Source: Sinotaia quadrata (taxonomy: Eukaryota > Mollusca > Gastropoda > Architaenioglossa > Viviparidae). From it: 64,000 bases of DNA. The translations under genes were made by a program, and so were the position numbers. The notes beneath the pieces are model-generated. The model was not told where the DNA came from. It ran no database searches and saw only the letters and a list, made by a program, of their open reading frames with translations. Where the stretch lies: the NCBI GenBank assembly GCA_028829895.1, contig CM054181.1, positions 69,125,759 through 69,189,758 on the forward strand. Direction: 5' to 3'. This document shows positions 52,561-64,000 of the stretch, piece by piece; position 1 is the first letter of the stretch; the number at the start of each line of letters is the position of its first letter.

Positions 52561-52934
52561 TTTTTCCCCTTTTGCTCTTTCCCTGTAGCAAATCTGAAAA
52601 TGTGCCTTAACACGATGTTCTTCCTCTCTGACAAGATCTAAAAAAAACCTTCAGTTAATATTCTTCCTTAAAGGCAAAAGTATAAAGTGTGGCTTCGTTA
52701 GCTATGCATCCGTTTTGGTAAATGCCTGAAAAGTACCTCCAATTACTGAGTTTTCTTCTTGAAGAAATGCTTACCGGCATTCAGTCAGATACTGTTCTTT
52801 CTCAGTGGTCAAGTCTAAAAGTGCCTTCATGTTCTTTTCTTTTTTAAAGTGATATATTTTTTAATGCCTTCAGTTAATCTTTTTCCATTGCTCTTTATGA
52901 AGTCTACAAAGAAAAGAACGTTCCGTCACTCATT

Positions 52935-53228
52935 TTTCCTTTTCTTTGGTAAAATGTAAACTTTTTCCTTTTCTTTGGTAAAATGTAAACTTTTTCCTTT
53001 TCTTTGGTAAAATGTAAACTTTTTACTTTTCTTTGGTAAAATGTAAACTTTTTACTTTTCTTTGGTAAAATGTAAACTTTTTACTTTTCTTTGGTAAAAT
53101 GTAAACTTTTTACTTTTCTTTGGTAAAATGTAAACTTTTTCCTTTTCTTTGGTAAAATGTAAACTTTTTACTTTTCTTTGGTAAAATGTAAACTTTTTCC
53201 TTTTCTTTGGTAAAATGTAAACTTTTTC
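52935..53228. repeat. 29-bp minisatellite, ten copies
   Basis: Units contain TTTCTTTGGTAAAATGTAAA and CTTTTTCCT, alternating CCT and ACT at one position. Strand asymmetry is strong (pyrimidine-rich +). Confidence 0.95.
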
Positions 53229-55839
53229 CTTCAAGTTGCTGTTTTTCCACTGCAGCAAAACAAATTTTAATGTTAATTTTCATTACATGTACTAAAAGTA
53301 TAAAACACTAATTCAGTTAATAATCATTTTCTATGGAAATACAAGAACAATAAGAAATATGTTAAATGATATTTTTTTAATTTAAATGTATTCGGGTGCT
53401 GTTCTTCCTCCTCATCTGCCTCTTTGAAGGTTTTTGTCATTTCATCATGTTCAAGAAAATGTTTCATTCATCTTGACAATTTTCAGATTTCAGAAAGAAT
53501 TCATGCTCATCTCATCTTGAAGCCTAATGCGGAGTTTTCACTTGCAGGATGACCCGACAGCCCCTCCTTCCCCACCCTACGCCCCTCGGTGTACGTTCTC
53601 GTAAACATTTAATGTCCTCGATTCGATGGAATAAACAGGACTTGTCAAAACGGGTGTTCTTTAAACAAATGATGACACCGAATAAACAGGGCTTGTAGAA
53701 ATAGGTGTTCTTTAGACTGATATGACGACATCGATTTGTGTCAACTGAACTGCACAAGACCGTGTGAACTCTCCAGTATGATGACAGTTGGCAATCAAAC
53801 ATGGCGTCATCGTTTTGAAAGCACAAGACAGTTGAATCTCGTCATTATGATCACAGCTATCAGATCATTTGACGTCATTTGATTTGATCCAAGCGACAGT
53901 ACGTCACAAAGTGAACTTTATGACGACAGCTGACAATCCAAATGACGTCATATTTTTGGTCCGACGGACAAGACAAGGGTCAAATAGGCACGCCAGGTGT
54001 TCTTTGAAATCACGTGACAGCAATGAGTTTGTCAAAATGTATTGGGCAAGCGCAGACTCCGCAGCAAAGGTTACTGTGACAATCTCACGTTCGATAAATA
54101 GGCAATCAGTGTCAAAGTCTATGGTCATGTATTATATATGTTAAAGTATTTCCTTGCCATTTTAAATAATTCCCTTTTGTACCAGATTACCAAAAAAAAC
54201 ACCGCGTATACTTATTTTGATAATATTTCTGATCATGAAGACGATCATTAAAATGTCTGTTAAAACTCTTTATTTTCCCTTGTATTTTGAAACAATATCT
54301 TGCTTTTCCTTCGGACTATGCATTCCTTCTGTGTTATTTTTGGCCGTAGCCGTGATTGTAATCTGGGTTAAACCCAATCGTTCTATGTCTATGCAAAGAG
54401 TCTCTATTTTTGTACAATATGCAATCTTCACCAAATTATATCATCTACTACTTTTATTACTGAAACTATTTAGATATGCAAAATTTACATATGTCTTCTA
54501 TTTCGTTTATTTCCCTGCTATTTGTTGTGTGTGCTGTTTCTGCGTAAAATAGCCATTTGTGTATTTAGCTTGTGGAACACGTCATTTTGGTTTTGATGGT
54601 TGGCCTTTCTGACTGTAATTAGATTTTGGCCAAACGAAGCTTACGTCTGTAAGATGTATATAGAATGTGTTAAATAGTTTTTAGTTTAGTTGCGCTCGTA
54701 GAAGTGGCGTAAGCCAAATTGAGTGTGAATATAACCCCAATTATTTATTCAGTGCTGGGAGTGGGTGGGTTATAATTTATTTGGCAGCATACATGATTTT
54801 GCAATGCCTAAATCTCCGTCCTACATTATATTAGATCGGAACAACTTTTCGTTATGCATATAATATTTATTTATTTATTTATTTATTCACCTATTTATTT
54901 TAACCAGAACTGATCCCATAAATTATTTTGCTTGCAGATAATTTAACTTCTTCCCCCAAAGTATTAATTTATTTTAATTTATTGTGCGTAACCTAGCAAA
55001 GACCAATTCCTACAACCGATGGTTTTCGTTTTCATTCGAATACAATCGCCTCCATCATGCATATTCCTCATGAATACAAGAGGGGTAACTCTTTGCAATA
55101 AAATGACTTATCTGTCATCGAACATTCCGTGGAATACGCCAATCCGGAGTTTCATATCATTCGTTGACTGACAAAGTATATTAACCAGTATCGTCTGTCT
55201 TTAGAAAATGTATATCATCCAGCTTCATCAGTTGTAACAAATTTGTCTCATTTATATAAATTATGTGGTTGTTTTCTCCTGACAGAAGACGATATGTATC
55301 AATTTGTGTATTCAACATTCATTTGAACTTAACAGCGGCCATAACAAACCGGATATGACGTCGATAGATCCAGAAATATGAGAATATTCACTGCTGTTGT
55401 CAAGATGCTTATTCCTGACGCCATTTTATTAAATTACGTCAAATGCATCCTGAGTCGTAGGACCAAGATGCTTAGACCATACTCAAAATATTTCAATGCT
55501 CACTTTCCACAGGAATTACATCAATGGTTGAAGGTACTACTTTTTCATGAATAAATTTTACTTTTCCCTCGCTTTCAGTTTTGACGCGAGATTATATTAC
55601 TCTCATTTTGTATATATTACAAAATATTAAATTAAAAATTGCAGCATTTTTATTTTGGTACATCATTGGTATTGAGAATTTTACATTTAACAGCAAATAG
55701 ATCTGTCCTTGTGTGTTTGTTCTTTTTTAATTTTATTGAGTGAATAAACAAATTTAAAATAACTCTTTGTTTAGCTTTATTTATTTATTTATATGTGTTT
55801 TCTTGAAAATTGCTTCACTAAAACAACTTGGCATTGTCA
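53229..55839. other. Unique DNA, no supported gene
   Basis: The 53520-54130 block is GC-richer, with short direct repeats (GGTGTTCTTTA at 53650 and 53703) and several TGACGTCA-like words. A hydrophobic frame at 54217-54552 (+, 111 residues) has no recognisable family. TTTA runs lie at 54866-54900. Confidence 0.45.
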
Positions 55840-56280
55840 ATAGCACAGTAATATACCAATTGTAAATTGTAAGGCCACAATCATAAAAACATTGACAACT
55901 CCACAGCAATACACCAATTGTAAGTCCAGAATCATTAAAACATTGACAATTCCACAGTAATACACCAATTGTAAGGCCACAATCAGTAAAACATTGACAA
56001 CTCCACAGTAATACACCAATTATAAGGCCACAATCATTAAAACATTGACAACTCCACAGTAATACACCAATTGTAAGGTCACAATCATTAAAACATTGAC
56101 AACTCCACAGTAATACCCACTTGTAAGGCCACAATCATTAAAACATTGACAACTCCGCAGTAATACATCAATTGTAAGGTCACAATCATAAAAACACCGA
56201 CAACTCCACAGTAATACACCACTTGTAAGGTCACAATCATAAAGACACTGACAACTCAACAGTCATACACCACTTGTTAG
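55840..56280. repeat. 51-bp minisatellite
   Basis: Eight units of CATTGACAACTCCACAGTAA and GCCACAATCATTAAAA. The frame is open on the - strand because 51 is a multiple of three. Confidence 0.92.
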
Positions 56281-57420
56281 ACCACAAATTATCAAGCCAG
56301 TAACAAGTCCTCAATCATACAAAGACTAGCAACTCAAAAGTCTTAATCCAAATGTAAGATCACAAGTTATCAAGCCAGTAATAAGTCCACAATCATAATA
56401 AAGATACTGGCAAATCAACAGTCATAAACCATTTATAAGATCACAAGTTACAAAGCCAAATAAGTCTAAGCACTTTGTACATTCACAATCATTAAATCAA
56501 CTTCAAGTGGTACACTACTTCTGGATCACAGCCATATAATTATAATTAACTGCAATCATAGAAAAGCTCACTTGTTACTCAAAAATAATAAATACATTTC
56601 CAAACAGTTAAAATATTACTTGCAAACACGCAATCATAGAATAATTTGCGTAACAGTTAACAAACAAGGAAAAATATTGGAACCATCTTAATTTCAGAAG
56701 TCATAAAACCCTTTATAATCCAGTAATAATAAAGTTATCTATAATTTAACAATCATAATGTCATTTGTAATTCACCAATCATAATATGTAATTCAACATT
56801 CATAACGTCATTTGTAATTCGTCATTACGTCTCTTATGAGTAAAACAGTCACAATGTCATTTGTAATTCAGCAATCATAATATCTAATTCAACAGTCATA
56901 ACATCATTTGTACTTCATCACATGTAAGTAGGTCATAATGTCATTTGTAATTCAACAGTCATAACGTTACTTGTAATTCAACAGTCATAATGTCATTTTT
57001 GTAATTCAACAGCCAGAAAGCTGCAAACAGCAGTATTAAAGCCATATGTAACTCTGAAACCAAATATCCCTTTGTAACTCAGCAATTTTAAATTATTCAT
57101 TCGTTGTTCAACAGTCATAAAACCATGTACAACAACAATCAATAAGCCATTATGTAATTCGGCGATCATAACGTCATTTGTAATTCAACAAACAGAAAAG
57201 CCATTATAATTTAACAATCATAGAACCTTTGCAAGCCACAATCACAAAGCTAAAATCCATAAACAGCAAACAATTATTTTTTGCAATTCAGCATTATAAA
57301 TCCATTTTAATCCATTAGTCTACAATTGTAAAGTCATGTGTAATGCATCAGTCAAAAAGGCATTTGTAATGCATGTCACAAGCCGTTTGTAATACATAGT
57401 CGGTTGCCATTATTGGTAAT
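56281..57420. repeat. Degenerate continuation of CAATCATAA-type repeats
   Basis: Words such as AATTCAACAGTCATAA and ATGTCATTTGTAATTC recur at irregular 25-35 bp spacing across the stretch. It is probably an older, decayed relative of the 51-bp array. Confidence 0.65.
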
Positions 57421-57587
57421 ATAATTAGGTGGGGATGGTGGGTTGTTCTGTATTCATTTTTGTAATTGGTTAATTTTTTTGTGGATTTCAAGATTCATCG
57501 TTTGTCAACTAATTTCTACACTTTTGAAACTGTACAAATTTGATGAGACTGACTGAAATCGTACAAGTGGGAGTAGCACGAACTGTT

Positions 57588-57602
57588 GGCGCCACCTGGC
57601 AG
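57588..57602 (-). promoter_or_regulatory. CTCF-like motif
   Basis: The - strand reads CTGCCAGGTGGCGCC. The core AGGTGGCGC equals the arthropod CTCF consensus and fits the AGRKGGC part of the vertebrate one. A single motif match is weak evidence. Confidence 0.3.
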
Positions 57603-57889
57603 AAAAGGGGAAAAAGTACTAGCGCACTTGCTTGTCAAAACTATTTATTTTTACCGGAAATGGCCGTTTAGGAAATCTATGTACGGGACGGGGTCTGGAA
57701 CATTTGGCAGCAGCAGACTTAAGTTCCAGACCCGTGTTCAGCTTGCTTGTTGCTGGAGAAAGGTCGAGGTCAGAGGTGGCAGAGTGATGTGTCGTGTGTG
57801 TTTTTATTGTGTGCGTGCGTGCGCGTGCATGCATGAGGGCGTATGGATGTGGGTGTGAGATAAGAGTTTGACTCATTTGTTTAACGTGC

Positions 57890-58440
57890 GCTTCCAAGTC
57901 TTGACTTAGGATGGTATATTCTGTGAACACGTGCTGTTTAAAACCCTCACTTAAGAGTGTTATTCTGTGAACATGTGTTGTTTAAATCCTCACGTAAGTT
58001 AACTATTTTATAAATACATGTAGTCTAATTCACAGTTAGAATGATGATTTCTATTTAACACCTGTAGACTAAGTCTTCACATGACGAGTTTTGTACACAG
58101 TCTAGGTCTAAGATGGTGACTTTTGTAAACGTACACAGTCTAGGTCTAAGATGGTGAGTTTTGTAAACGTACACAGTCTGGGCTTTGAAGATGATTTAGT
58201 TATACAAAGTCTATGTCTATGACTATTTGTTCTGTAAACACATGTTGTCTAAGTCGGTGTAAAATGATTAGTTCTGTAAAAAGCATTATGTCAAAGTCCA
58301 CACTAAATATGGTGAGTTCTGTAAACACCTATTGTCTAAGTGTAAGATGATGATTTCTGTAAAAGACATGTTGTCTTAAGTTCACATTTAAGATGAGTTC
58401 TGTAAACACATTTTGTCTAAATTCACGCTTAAAATTATGT
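57890..58440. repeat. ~50-bp degenerate tandem repeat
   Basis: Ten or so diverged units of TTCTGTAAACACATGTTGTC, TAAGTCCACAC and TTAAGATGGTGA. Two adjacent units at 58090-58175 are nearly identical. Confidence 0.78.
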
Positions 58441-58496
58441 GCTAACAGAGTCTTCAGGTCGATTACATACCCTTTATGTTGTTGTTGATATGTTAT

Positions 58497-59106
58497 TATC
58501 ATTATAATTATTATTATTATGCCTTTTCCACAAGTTCTATTGACTGTCGGTTGTGAACCGAGGTCTCGAAATGTTATCAAGATTCTGGGAGATCCAATGT
58601 TTTACAGAGGATGTGGGCACTTCCGAGGAGCGATGCTTTGAGTCTGGGTTTCCAGGGAGTTAATTCAGGTAGCCTTCCACTCGGATATTATGTTCCCCAA
58701 GGCTCCTGTCACTAAGGTGTCACTTCTGCTTTTACATTCCACTCTCTGGATTTCTAATCTGATAGTTTTCTATTTTTTTCTCTTTCTTTCGTTTCTATGT
58801 TTCTTTCACTTGCAACAGTGACATCCATGATTGTTGCTGTTCTGTTAGGTTTAGTGAGAACTACAATGTCTGGTTTTCGCGCAGGAAACACTGTCTGTTC
58901 TTATCTCGAAGCCACACATTAATTTGACTCTTTTTTTTTATTTTGGTGACTTATTCAAATTGGTGCATCCACGCTCTTTCTGGGATTTTCACTCCATGTT
59001 TTTCACATATATTTCTATGTATGAATTTTGCCGCATTGTTATGTCCTTTAGTGTATTCTGTTTCAGCCGGAAACTGACACCCAGATATTATATGTTCTGT
59101 TTTTTC
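58497..59106 (-). mobile_element. Decayed non-LTR retrotransposon C-terminus with restriction-like endonuclease
   Basis: Read on the - strand from 59106: TEHIISGCQF, EYTKRHNNAAKFIHRNICEK, a stop, then in shifted frames FEIRTDSVSCARKPDIVVL, RTATIMDVTVASERNI, a TGALG motif, and finally LKASLLGSAHILCKTLDL before stops at 58577. The KPD-x13-D spacing matches the catalytic core of the restriction-like endonuclease of R2/NeSL/Hero-type LINEs, and the order of blocks matches the C-termini of a mollusc-abundant RT family. At least three frameshifts or stops make it dead. About 60 bp of 3' UTR end in an ATA-repeat tail (about 58497-58520), as in intact copies. Confidence 0.85.
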
Positions 59107-60449
59107 AATTATTATTCTTATTAACCATGGAATATTTTTAAAGCATTTTTGACGCAGAAAGCAACTAGTCCAGTCAATCTAAAATTTGCAGTCAAACTAA
59201 TTAAAAAGAAACATTTGTCATTGGTGCGTGTTGATGAAGGCAAGTGAACAACATAGTAAAACTAGAGAAATTAGGATTAATTACGATTTCGGTGGAAATA
59301 TAAAGAAAAAAATTAATTGAAGCTATTCATTACATTGTTTGCCTACTATAGCCGAAGAATACTCGAAGCACAGCCAGCCTGTATATCAGACAGCAAACTC
59401 CATTAAACCACCCTCTTCAGAATAATGTGAGTAGAGGAAGGCTCCACACAAGAATCCACCAAAAACCGAGAACATCTCAAGAAGATGAAAAGTTTTCACG
59501 CAATTCCTGTGAATTGGAAGAAGTTAACGGAACTATTACTGCTACTACGACGAGAAAATGCTATTTTGAGAATGATGGCACCAGTGAAAGAGTACAAGAG
59601 AAATGTGTCGTATTTTTCGTGATTTGTTCAAATAAAGATCATTACTGATGTGAACAACAGTTTGATAATGATCCAATTGTTATTTATCATAAAATACTGA
59701 AGGAGTGCATTTTACAATTACATATGTTAATGATGAGTTCACAGACCTACAAAGTTTGCGAGAGAAATTCTTGCCAAAGTATGGCAACCTTTTTGATATC
59801 ATAACGGTGTGCCGGTGATCTATCTTTGCCAATAGTCTTTAAATATTTATCTGACAAATTAATGCTCACATGCTGCTGCTTGATCTATGTCTCTGACTTC
59901 TGTGTTAATTTATATTTTATAATTTCAATGTTTGCATACATAATAAATTAATGTAAAATAAACCTCATTTTAACACAGTCAATAAAAACAGAGATATCAT
60001 AAATTTTTCACTCTTCTAGTTTGAACAGTTAAACATAGCTGTGCTACTTGGAAGACAATTAAACAGAGAAACACTATATTTGTTAATCATCTACAGTAAA
60101 ACAAAATTACATGTAACTGTGCTACAAATATCATTCATGTATACATTATATTGTATGAATACATTACTTCGTTATATATTGTGATTATACAAGAGGATTA
60201 TGTTGTTGAATTATCTTTAATCTTCTTAGGTATATAGACCTTTTGTATTTTATGTGGAAATATGGTACCGCTCTGAGAGAATTTTAATATGAATGAGAGC
60301 TTTATAAAATCATATAGTTCTTATTTGTACTATAATTAAGACAAACAGTATTTTAAGTAATATTTAAAATGTACAACATATTTAAAAACAGCATCGTGAA
60401 CTTAGTGAGTTCGTTAGCAAAATGTTCAATAATCGTTAATTGTGTTTTG
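59107..60449. other. AT-rich DNA, no gene recognised
   Basis: A frame at 59427-59648 (+, 73 residues) is unusually well mixed in composition but matches nothing I know. The rest is AT-rich. Confidence 0.45.
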
Positions 60450-60665
60450 TTTTGCCACATTCAGATCACCATACTTTCATTTCAATTTTGTTTGTTATGT
60501 CGCATTTAGCTCTCCATACTTTTATTTCAATTTGCGATTTTTTCCTCGCATGTTCAGCAGACTTTCATTTCAATTGTGTTTGTTTTGTCACATTTAGCTC
60601 ACCATACATTTTTAACTTCAATTACGTTTGTTTCGTCACATTTAGCTCACCATACTATTATTTTA
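60450..60665. repeat. ~45-bp degenerate tandem repeat
   Basis: Five units of CACATTTAGCTCACCATACT and TTTCAATTTTGTTTGTT. Confidence 0.8.
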
Positions 60666-60881
60666 ACGCTCTTTTGGCCCAAGTAGAAATGTCAGTTGAT
60701 GACATGCGAAGGCGGAAAGTTTAAACAGCCTGTCGAGTTCAGGGTCAGTTAGGTGCTAGATGGCAGCATCGCAGTTTGAAAGAAACAGAATGCGGAAAAT
60801 ATGTTATATTAAATACAATAAAGTGTTAATCATTATAAATATAAGTTTTTGCATTTGCAGGTCAAGGCAACCGAGAACTTC

Positions 60882-61215
60882 CTGACATCGTGTGATGACT
60901 GTCTTAGTAATGATCGGGACTTCTTGACATCGTGTGATGACTGTCTTAGTAATGATCGGGACTTCTTGACATCGTGTGATGACTGTCTTAGTAATGATCG
61001 GGACTTCTTGACATCGTGTGATGACTGTCTTAGTAATGATCGGGACTTCTTGACATCGTGTGATGACTCTTAGTAATGATCGGGACTTCCTGACATCGTG
61101 TGATGACTGTCTTAGTAATGATCGGGACTTCCTGACATCGTGTGATGACTGTCTTAGTAATGATCGGGACCTCCTGACATCGTGTGATGACTGTCTTAGT
61201 AATGATCGGGACTGC
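60882..61215. repeat. 42-bp minisatellite, eight copies
   Basis: Units contain TTGACATCGTGTGATGACTG and TCTTAGTAATGATCGGGAC. The fifth copy lacks two bases (GACTCTTAG), which shifts the frame. This argues against coding use of the otherwise open + and - frames. Confidence 0.95.
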
Positions 61216-62339
61216 ATATGATCTGTAGCTTTCACTTGAATAAAACTTGCATCCAACGAAGGCCGCAGGAGTGAGGTGGAAGAACAATAGGTGTACATAG
61301 TTAATAATAATTTCAAAGAGAAAGCAATGTGCATCGGATTTCACTAACCCATATACTCCGCGTGTATTTATTTTTAGCCCTAGGTTTGGTGGCCTTCTAG
61401 CAAAAGAACTATACAGTAATAGTTGTGAAAATTTTAATTTAAAACGAAAAATAAAAATTCCATGTTACACCAATTTTTAATAAAACATGTATATGACACT
61501 TTGGTGCCAAAAGCAATTCTCTTGCATTTAGTTTGGGGCTGGGTCTTTATTCTTGGAGATTGGACTAATGGAGGATAGGGTCAGAAGGTAAGTTAAGGTA
61601 ATAATGAATGCATTTTTATGTCAGAGTTAACTAGCAGCGCACACTGCCTCAGACTCGAAAGCAACTAAACTAGTGTGCTGCAATGCTGTAACAAAGCGCT
61701 GAGACGAGCTATTTGCCTTAAAAGATTAAATGCTTGTTGCAGAAGACAAGAAGGTCAGGGCTGTTAACATACGCATTGTGGACGCCTTGTATTCATTTTC
61801 TTTATAAAAGGAATTACAAGTAATATTGTTACACTAAGCTAGTGATTTGAGCTAACAGTATTCTGTACTTGCAAGAGCATACATGAGAACACATCAGATA
61901 TTAAGTAGGGCCATTATAGTCCCACCAACAAATAATTAATTAGCAAGTTTTCGTCCGAAATAAAGGCATGCAAGCATAAGTAATGTAAAACGTTTTTCTT
62001 GCTAAGCATCAAAATGTGACGCGAGAAATGTAATACTTGAAGAGGTGAATTATAATCTCAAGGCACGAGTTTTGCATACGTCGTGGAAGGCCTTTTAGGC
62101 CACAACTTAATTAATTAGCAACATGCATTATTCTGAGATGAAGGCTACAAGAGTGCTGTAACATTGTTACTTGAGTTGAACATAGTGGTCTATGGTAAAT
62201 GTAAGTTCATTTGAAGAATGAAATAAAATCTCATCAAAGGACAGATACATGTTTGGCGAAGATCTTTTTTTTTTTTTTAACTCGTGTCTCATTTTGAAAT
62301 ACTCGTTATTTCACATGAATGTGTTGAAAGTAGTGCAAT
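61216..62339. other. Unique AT-rich DNA
   Basis: No gene, RNA or repeat is recognised. A T run lies at 62266. Confidence 0.5.
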
Positions 62340-62790
62340 ATACAGTGTACTGTAAACAGTGTGGAATACAGTGATGCAGTTTTAGATGAGATACAGTGTT
62401 GCTGTGAATAGTGTGAGATAGAGTGATACTGTAAGTAGTATGAGATAAAGTAATGCTGTGTGTAGTATAAGATACAATAATGTTGTCTGTAGTATGAGAT
62501 ACAATAATGTTGTCTGTAGTATAAGATACAATAATGTTGTCTGTAGTATGAGATACAATAATGTTGTCCATAGTATGAGATACAGTAATGCTGTATGTAG
62601 TATAAGATACAATAATGCTGTCTGTAGTATGAGATACAGTATAAATAACATGAGATGCACTGCTATAAAGTACATGAACTGCACTGTTATAAAGTACATC
62701 AGACGTGTAAAATGTTGTCAGCAGTCTGAGACACAGTTGTAAGCAGAATGAGACACAATGTTGTAAACAGCATGAGATGCAATGCTGTGA
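62340..62790. repeat. 27-bp minisatellite
   Basis: About twelve units of GTAGTATGAGATACAATAAT and GTTGTCT, regular at 62455-62640 and decayed at both edges. 27-bp periodicity keeps frames open. Confidence 0.9.
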
Positions 62791-63324
62791 ATTGTGTGAG
62801 TTACGAACGGGTGTTGTTTTAAGTTGTTATAATCACCATTGTGCAGTATTGAAGTAAGTCACATGATGTTCGGCGTTGCTGTACGAAACATGAGATGCAG
62901 TGCAGTGTTCAAACAGCGTGAGATGCTGCAATGCTGTTGTCGGAGAACAAAACAGAAACGACAAGCAGCTCCGTGGTGAGCCATACATGCCAAGCGTGTC
63001 TTTGCTGAGCGGAGTATTGCAGTCCATATAACCGTTGCATTTTTTATCTCAACACTATCTCCTTAAACAAAGGCAGCAGAAACTATGGCAGCACATGAGA
63101 CGGAGAGTTGGAAGGAGGAAAAGAAAAGTGAAGACTGGGAACAGACGCAGACGGCAGGATATGTGTAAAGCATATATGTCAGTTCTGAGGCGAGAAGTAA
63201 AGAAAGTGTTTGGGGTTGTTTAAAATTTCAAATGGTTGAAAGGTGGAGAAGAGACTAAGAAAACAGAGCGTGTCTGATAGGGTAGAGTAGAGATAAATAA
63301 TTGCAGAAGTAAATTAACGACGAC
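62791..63324. other. Unique DNA, no supported gene
   Basis: A short basic frame at 63035-63223 has no recognisable domain. Confidence 0.45.
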
Positions 63325-63330
63325 TATGAC

Positions 63331-63394
<64 letters not shown>
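63325..63394. repeat. (GAT)n microsatellite
   Basis: About 23 GAT units. Confidence 0.97.
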
Positions 63395-63654
63395 CATAAA
63401 AGTCATTGTTGCATACACAGAATGTGTAAGTCGGGTTTTTCAGTGACATACACTAGTTTTTAGTGTCGTGAAGGATGCTCGTAACAGAATCACATCATTT
63501 CATTTCTCGATAACTCGTTTTTACGATAGATATTATTGTAGAGTTTGTATGAAGAAGGGTTGTTAGATGAAAGTGACTCAAAAAGAAAGTCACACTATCA
63601 ATGGTCCTTAGACAACACTTTCACATAACATCACAGTGTCGTCAATTTGTAGGT

Positions 63655-63865
63655 CGTCGAACTAGTCACTAGTTAACTGAAGTGACCAGGAACTAGCTGA
63701 ACTGGTCAAGAGGCTTCCGAACTGTCAACAGGTATCGAAACTGGCCAAAGGGCATCTGAATTGGTCAAATGGTATCTGAACTGGTCAAAAGGTGTCTAAG
63801 CTGGTCAACGGGTTTCCGAACTGGTCAGTAGGGGCTGAACTAGTCACGAGGTAGCTGGAGTGGTC
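63655..63865. repeat. ~20-bp degenerate tandem repeat
   Basis: About nine units of GAACTGGTCAAAAGGTATCT with variation in the second half. Confidence 0.82.
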
Positions 63866-64000
63866 AGTAAATCACCACTAAAAAGTGTAAATTTTAAAAC
63901 GTGTTATGATGCTTACAAAGTTTATATCAAAAGTAACAAATGCTAAATAGAATACTGAGTAAGAAATTCAATGTTCACATTACAAGATGAACTACTTCTT

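Noticed and set aside
53520..53605. Possible exon after CACTTGCAG at 53547 (DDPTAPPSPPYAPR)
   Set aside because: Only 18 codons to a stop, no known domain, and no partner donor can be shown.
54217..54552. Hydrophobic 111-residue frame as a membrane protein
   Set aside because: AT-rich DNA readily yields hydrophobic frames; no family signature or splice context is seen.
60804..61334. Repeat frames on both strands
   Set aside because: 42-bp minisatellite; a 2-bp loss in one unit breaks the frame without any sign of compensation.

Overview
The window looks like AT-rich invertebrate nuclear DNA, most likely from a mollusc. This is an inference from four things: one spliced developmental gene with a very long intron, fragments of two kinds of non-LTR retrotransposon of types I associate with mollusc genomes, remnants of hAT-like and TTAA-flanked DNA transposons, and an extreme density of micro- and minisatellites. 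I see no operons, no bacterial-type genes, no rRNA or tRNA gene and no CRISPR array.

The one protein-coding gene I can support is a Scratch-family (Snail superfamily) zinc-finger repressor on the + strand. I assembled it from two exons about 14.6 kb apart. Exon 1 (coding 30065-30536) starts with a SNAG-type N-terminus (MPRIF...) and ends at a consensus donor, AAAG|GTGAGC. Exon 2 (45126-46240) follows an acceptor and carries five C2H2-type fingers. The phases match (G|AC = Asp), giving a predicted 528-residue protein. A CpG-rich, TATA-less stretch lies upstream. The 3' UTR has overlapping ATTTA pentamers and an ATTAAA signal near 47031.

Layout. 1-13.7 kb: minisatellites, a hAT-like element (3142-4168), a long TG run and unique AT-rich DNA. 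13.7-14.5 kb: a decayed non-LTR reverse-transcriptase fragment whose stop codon is the first unit of a TAGA/GATA microsatellite. 15-29 kb: many tandem repeats, including two large adjacent arrays (39 bp x 18 and 45 bp x about 30), plus a 166-bp hAT-like MITE at 18948. 29-47 kb: the scratch locus. Its intron holds a possible G-quadruplex, a TTAA-flanked MITE with a duplicated 3' end, a CACGTG-bearing minisatellite, a paired TTACGTCAC block and a perfect GATA array of about 777 bp. 47-64 kb: more minisatellites, a CTCF-like motif (57589) and, on the - strand, the decayed C-terminus of a retrotransposon with a restriction-like endonuclease (58497-59106).

Most long open frames here are by-products of tandem repeats whose period is a multiple of three (39, 42, 45 bp) or of microsatellites, and I do not call them genes. 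No new multi-gene system is visible. The most notable items are the split scratch gene with an undescribed internal repeat in its N-terminal half, and the links between mobile elements and satellite arrays.
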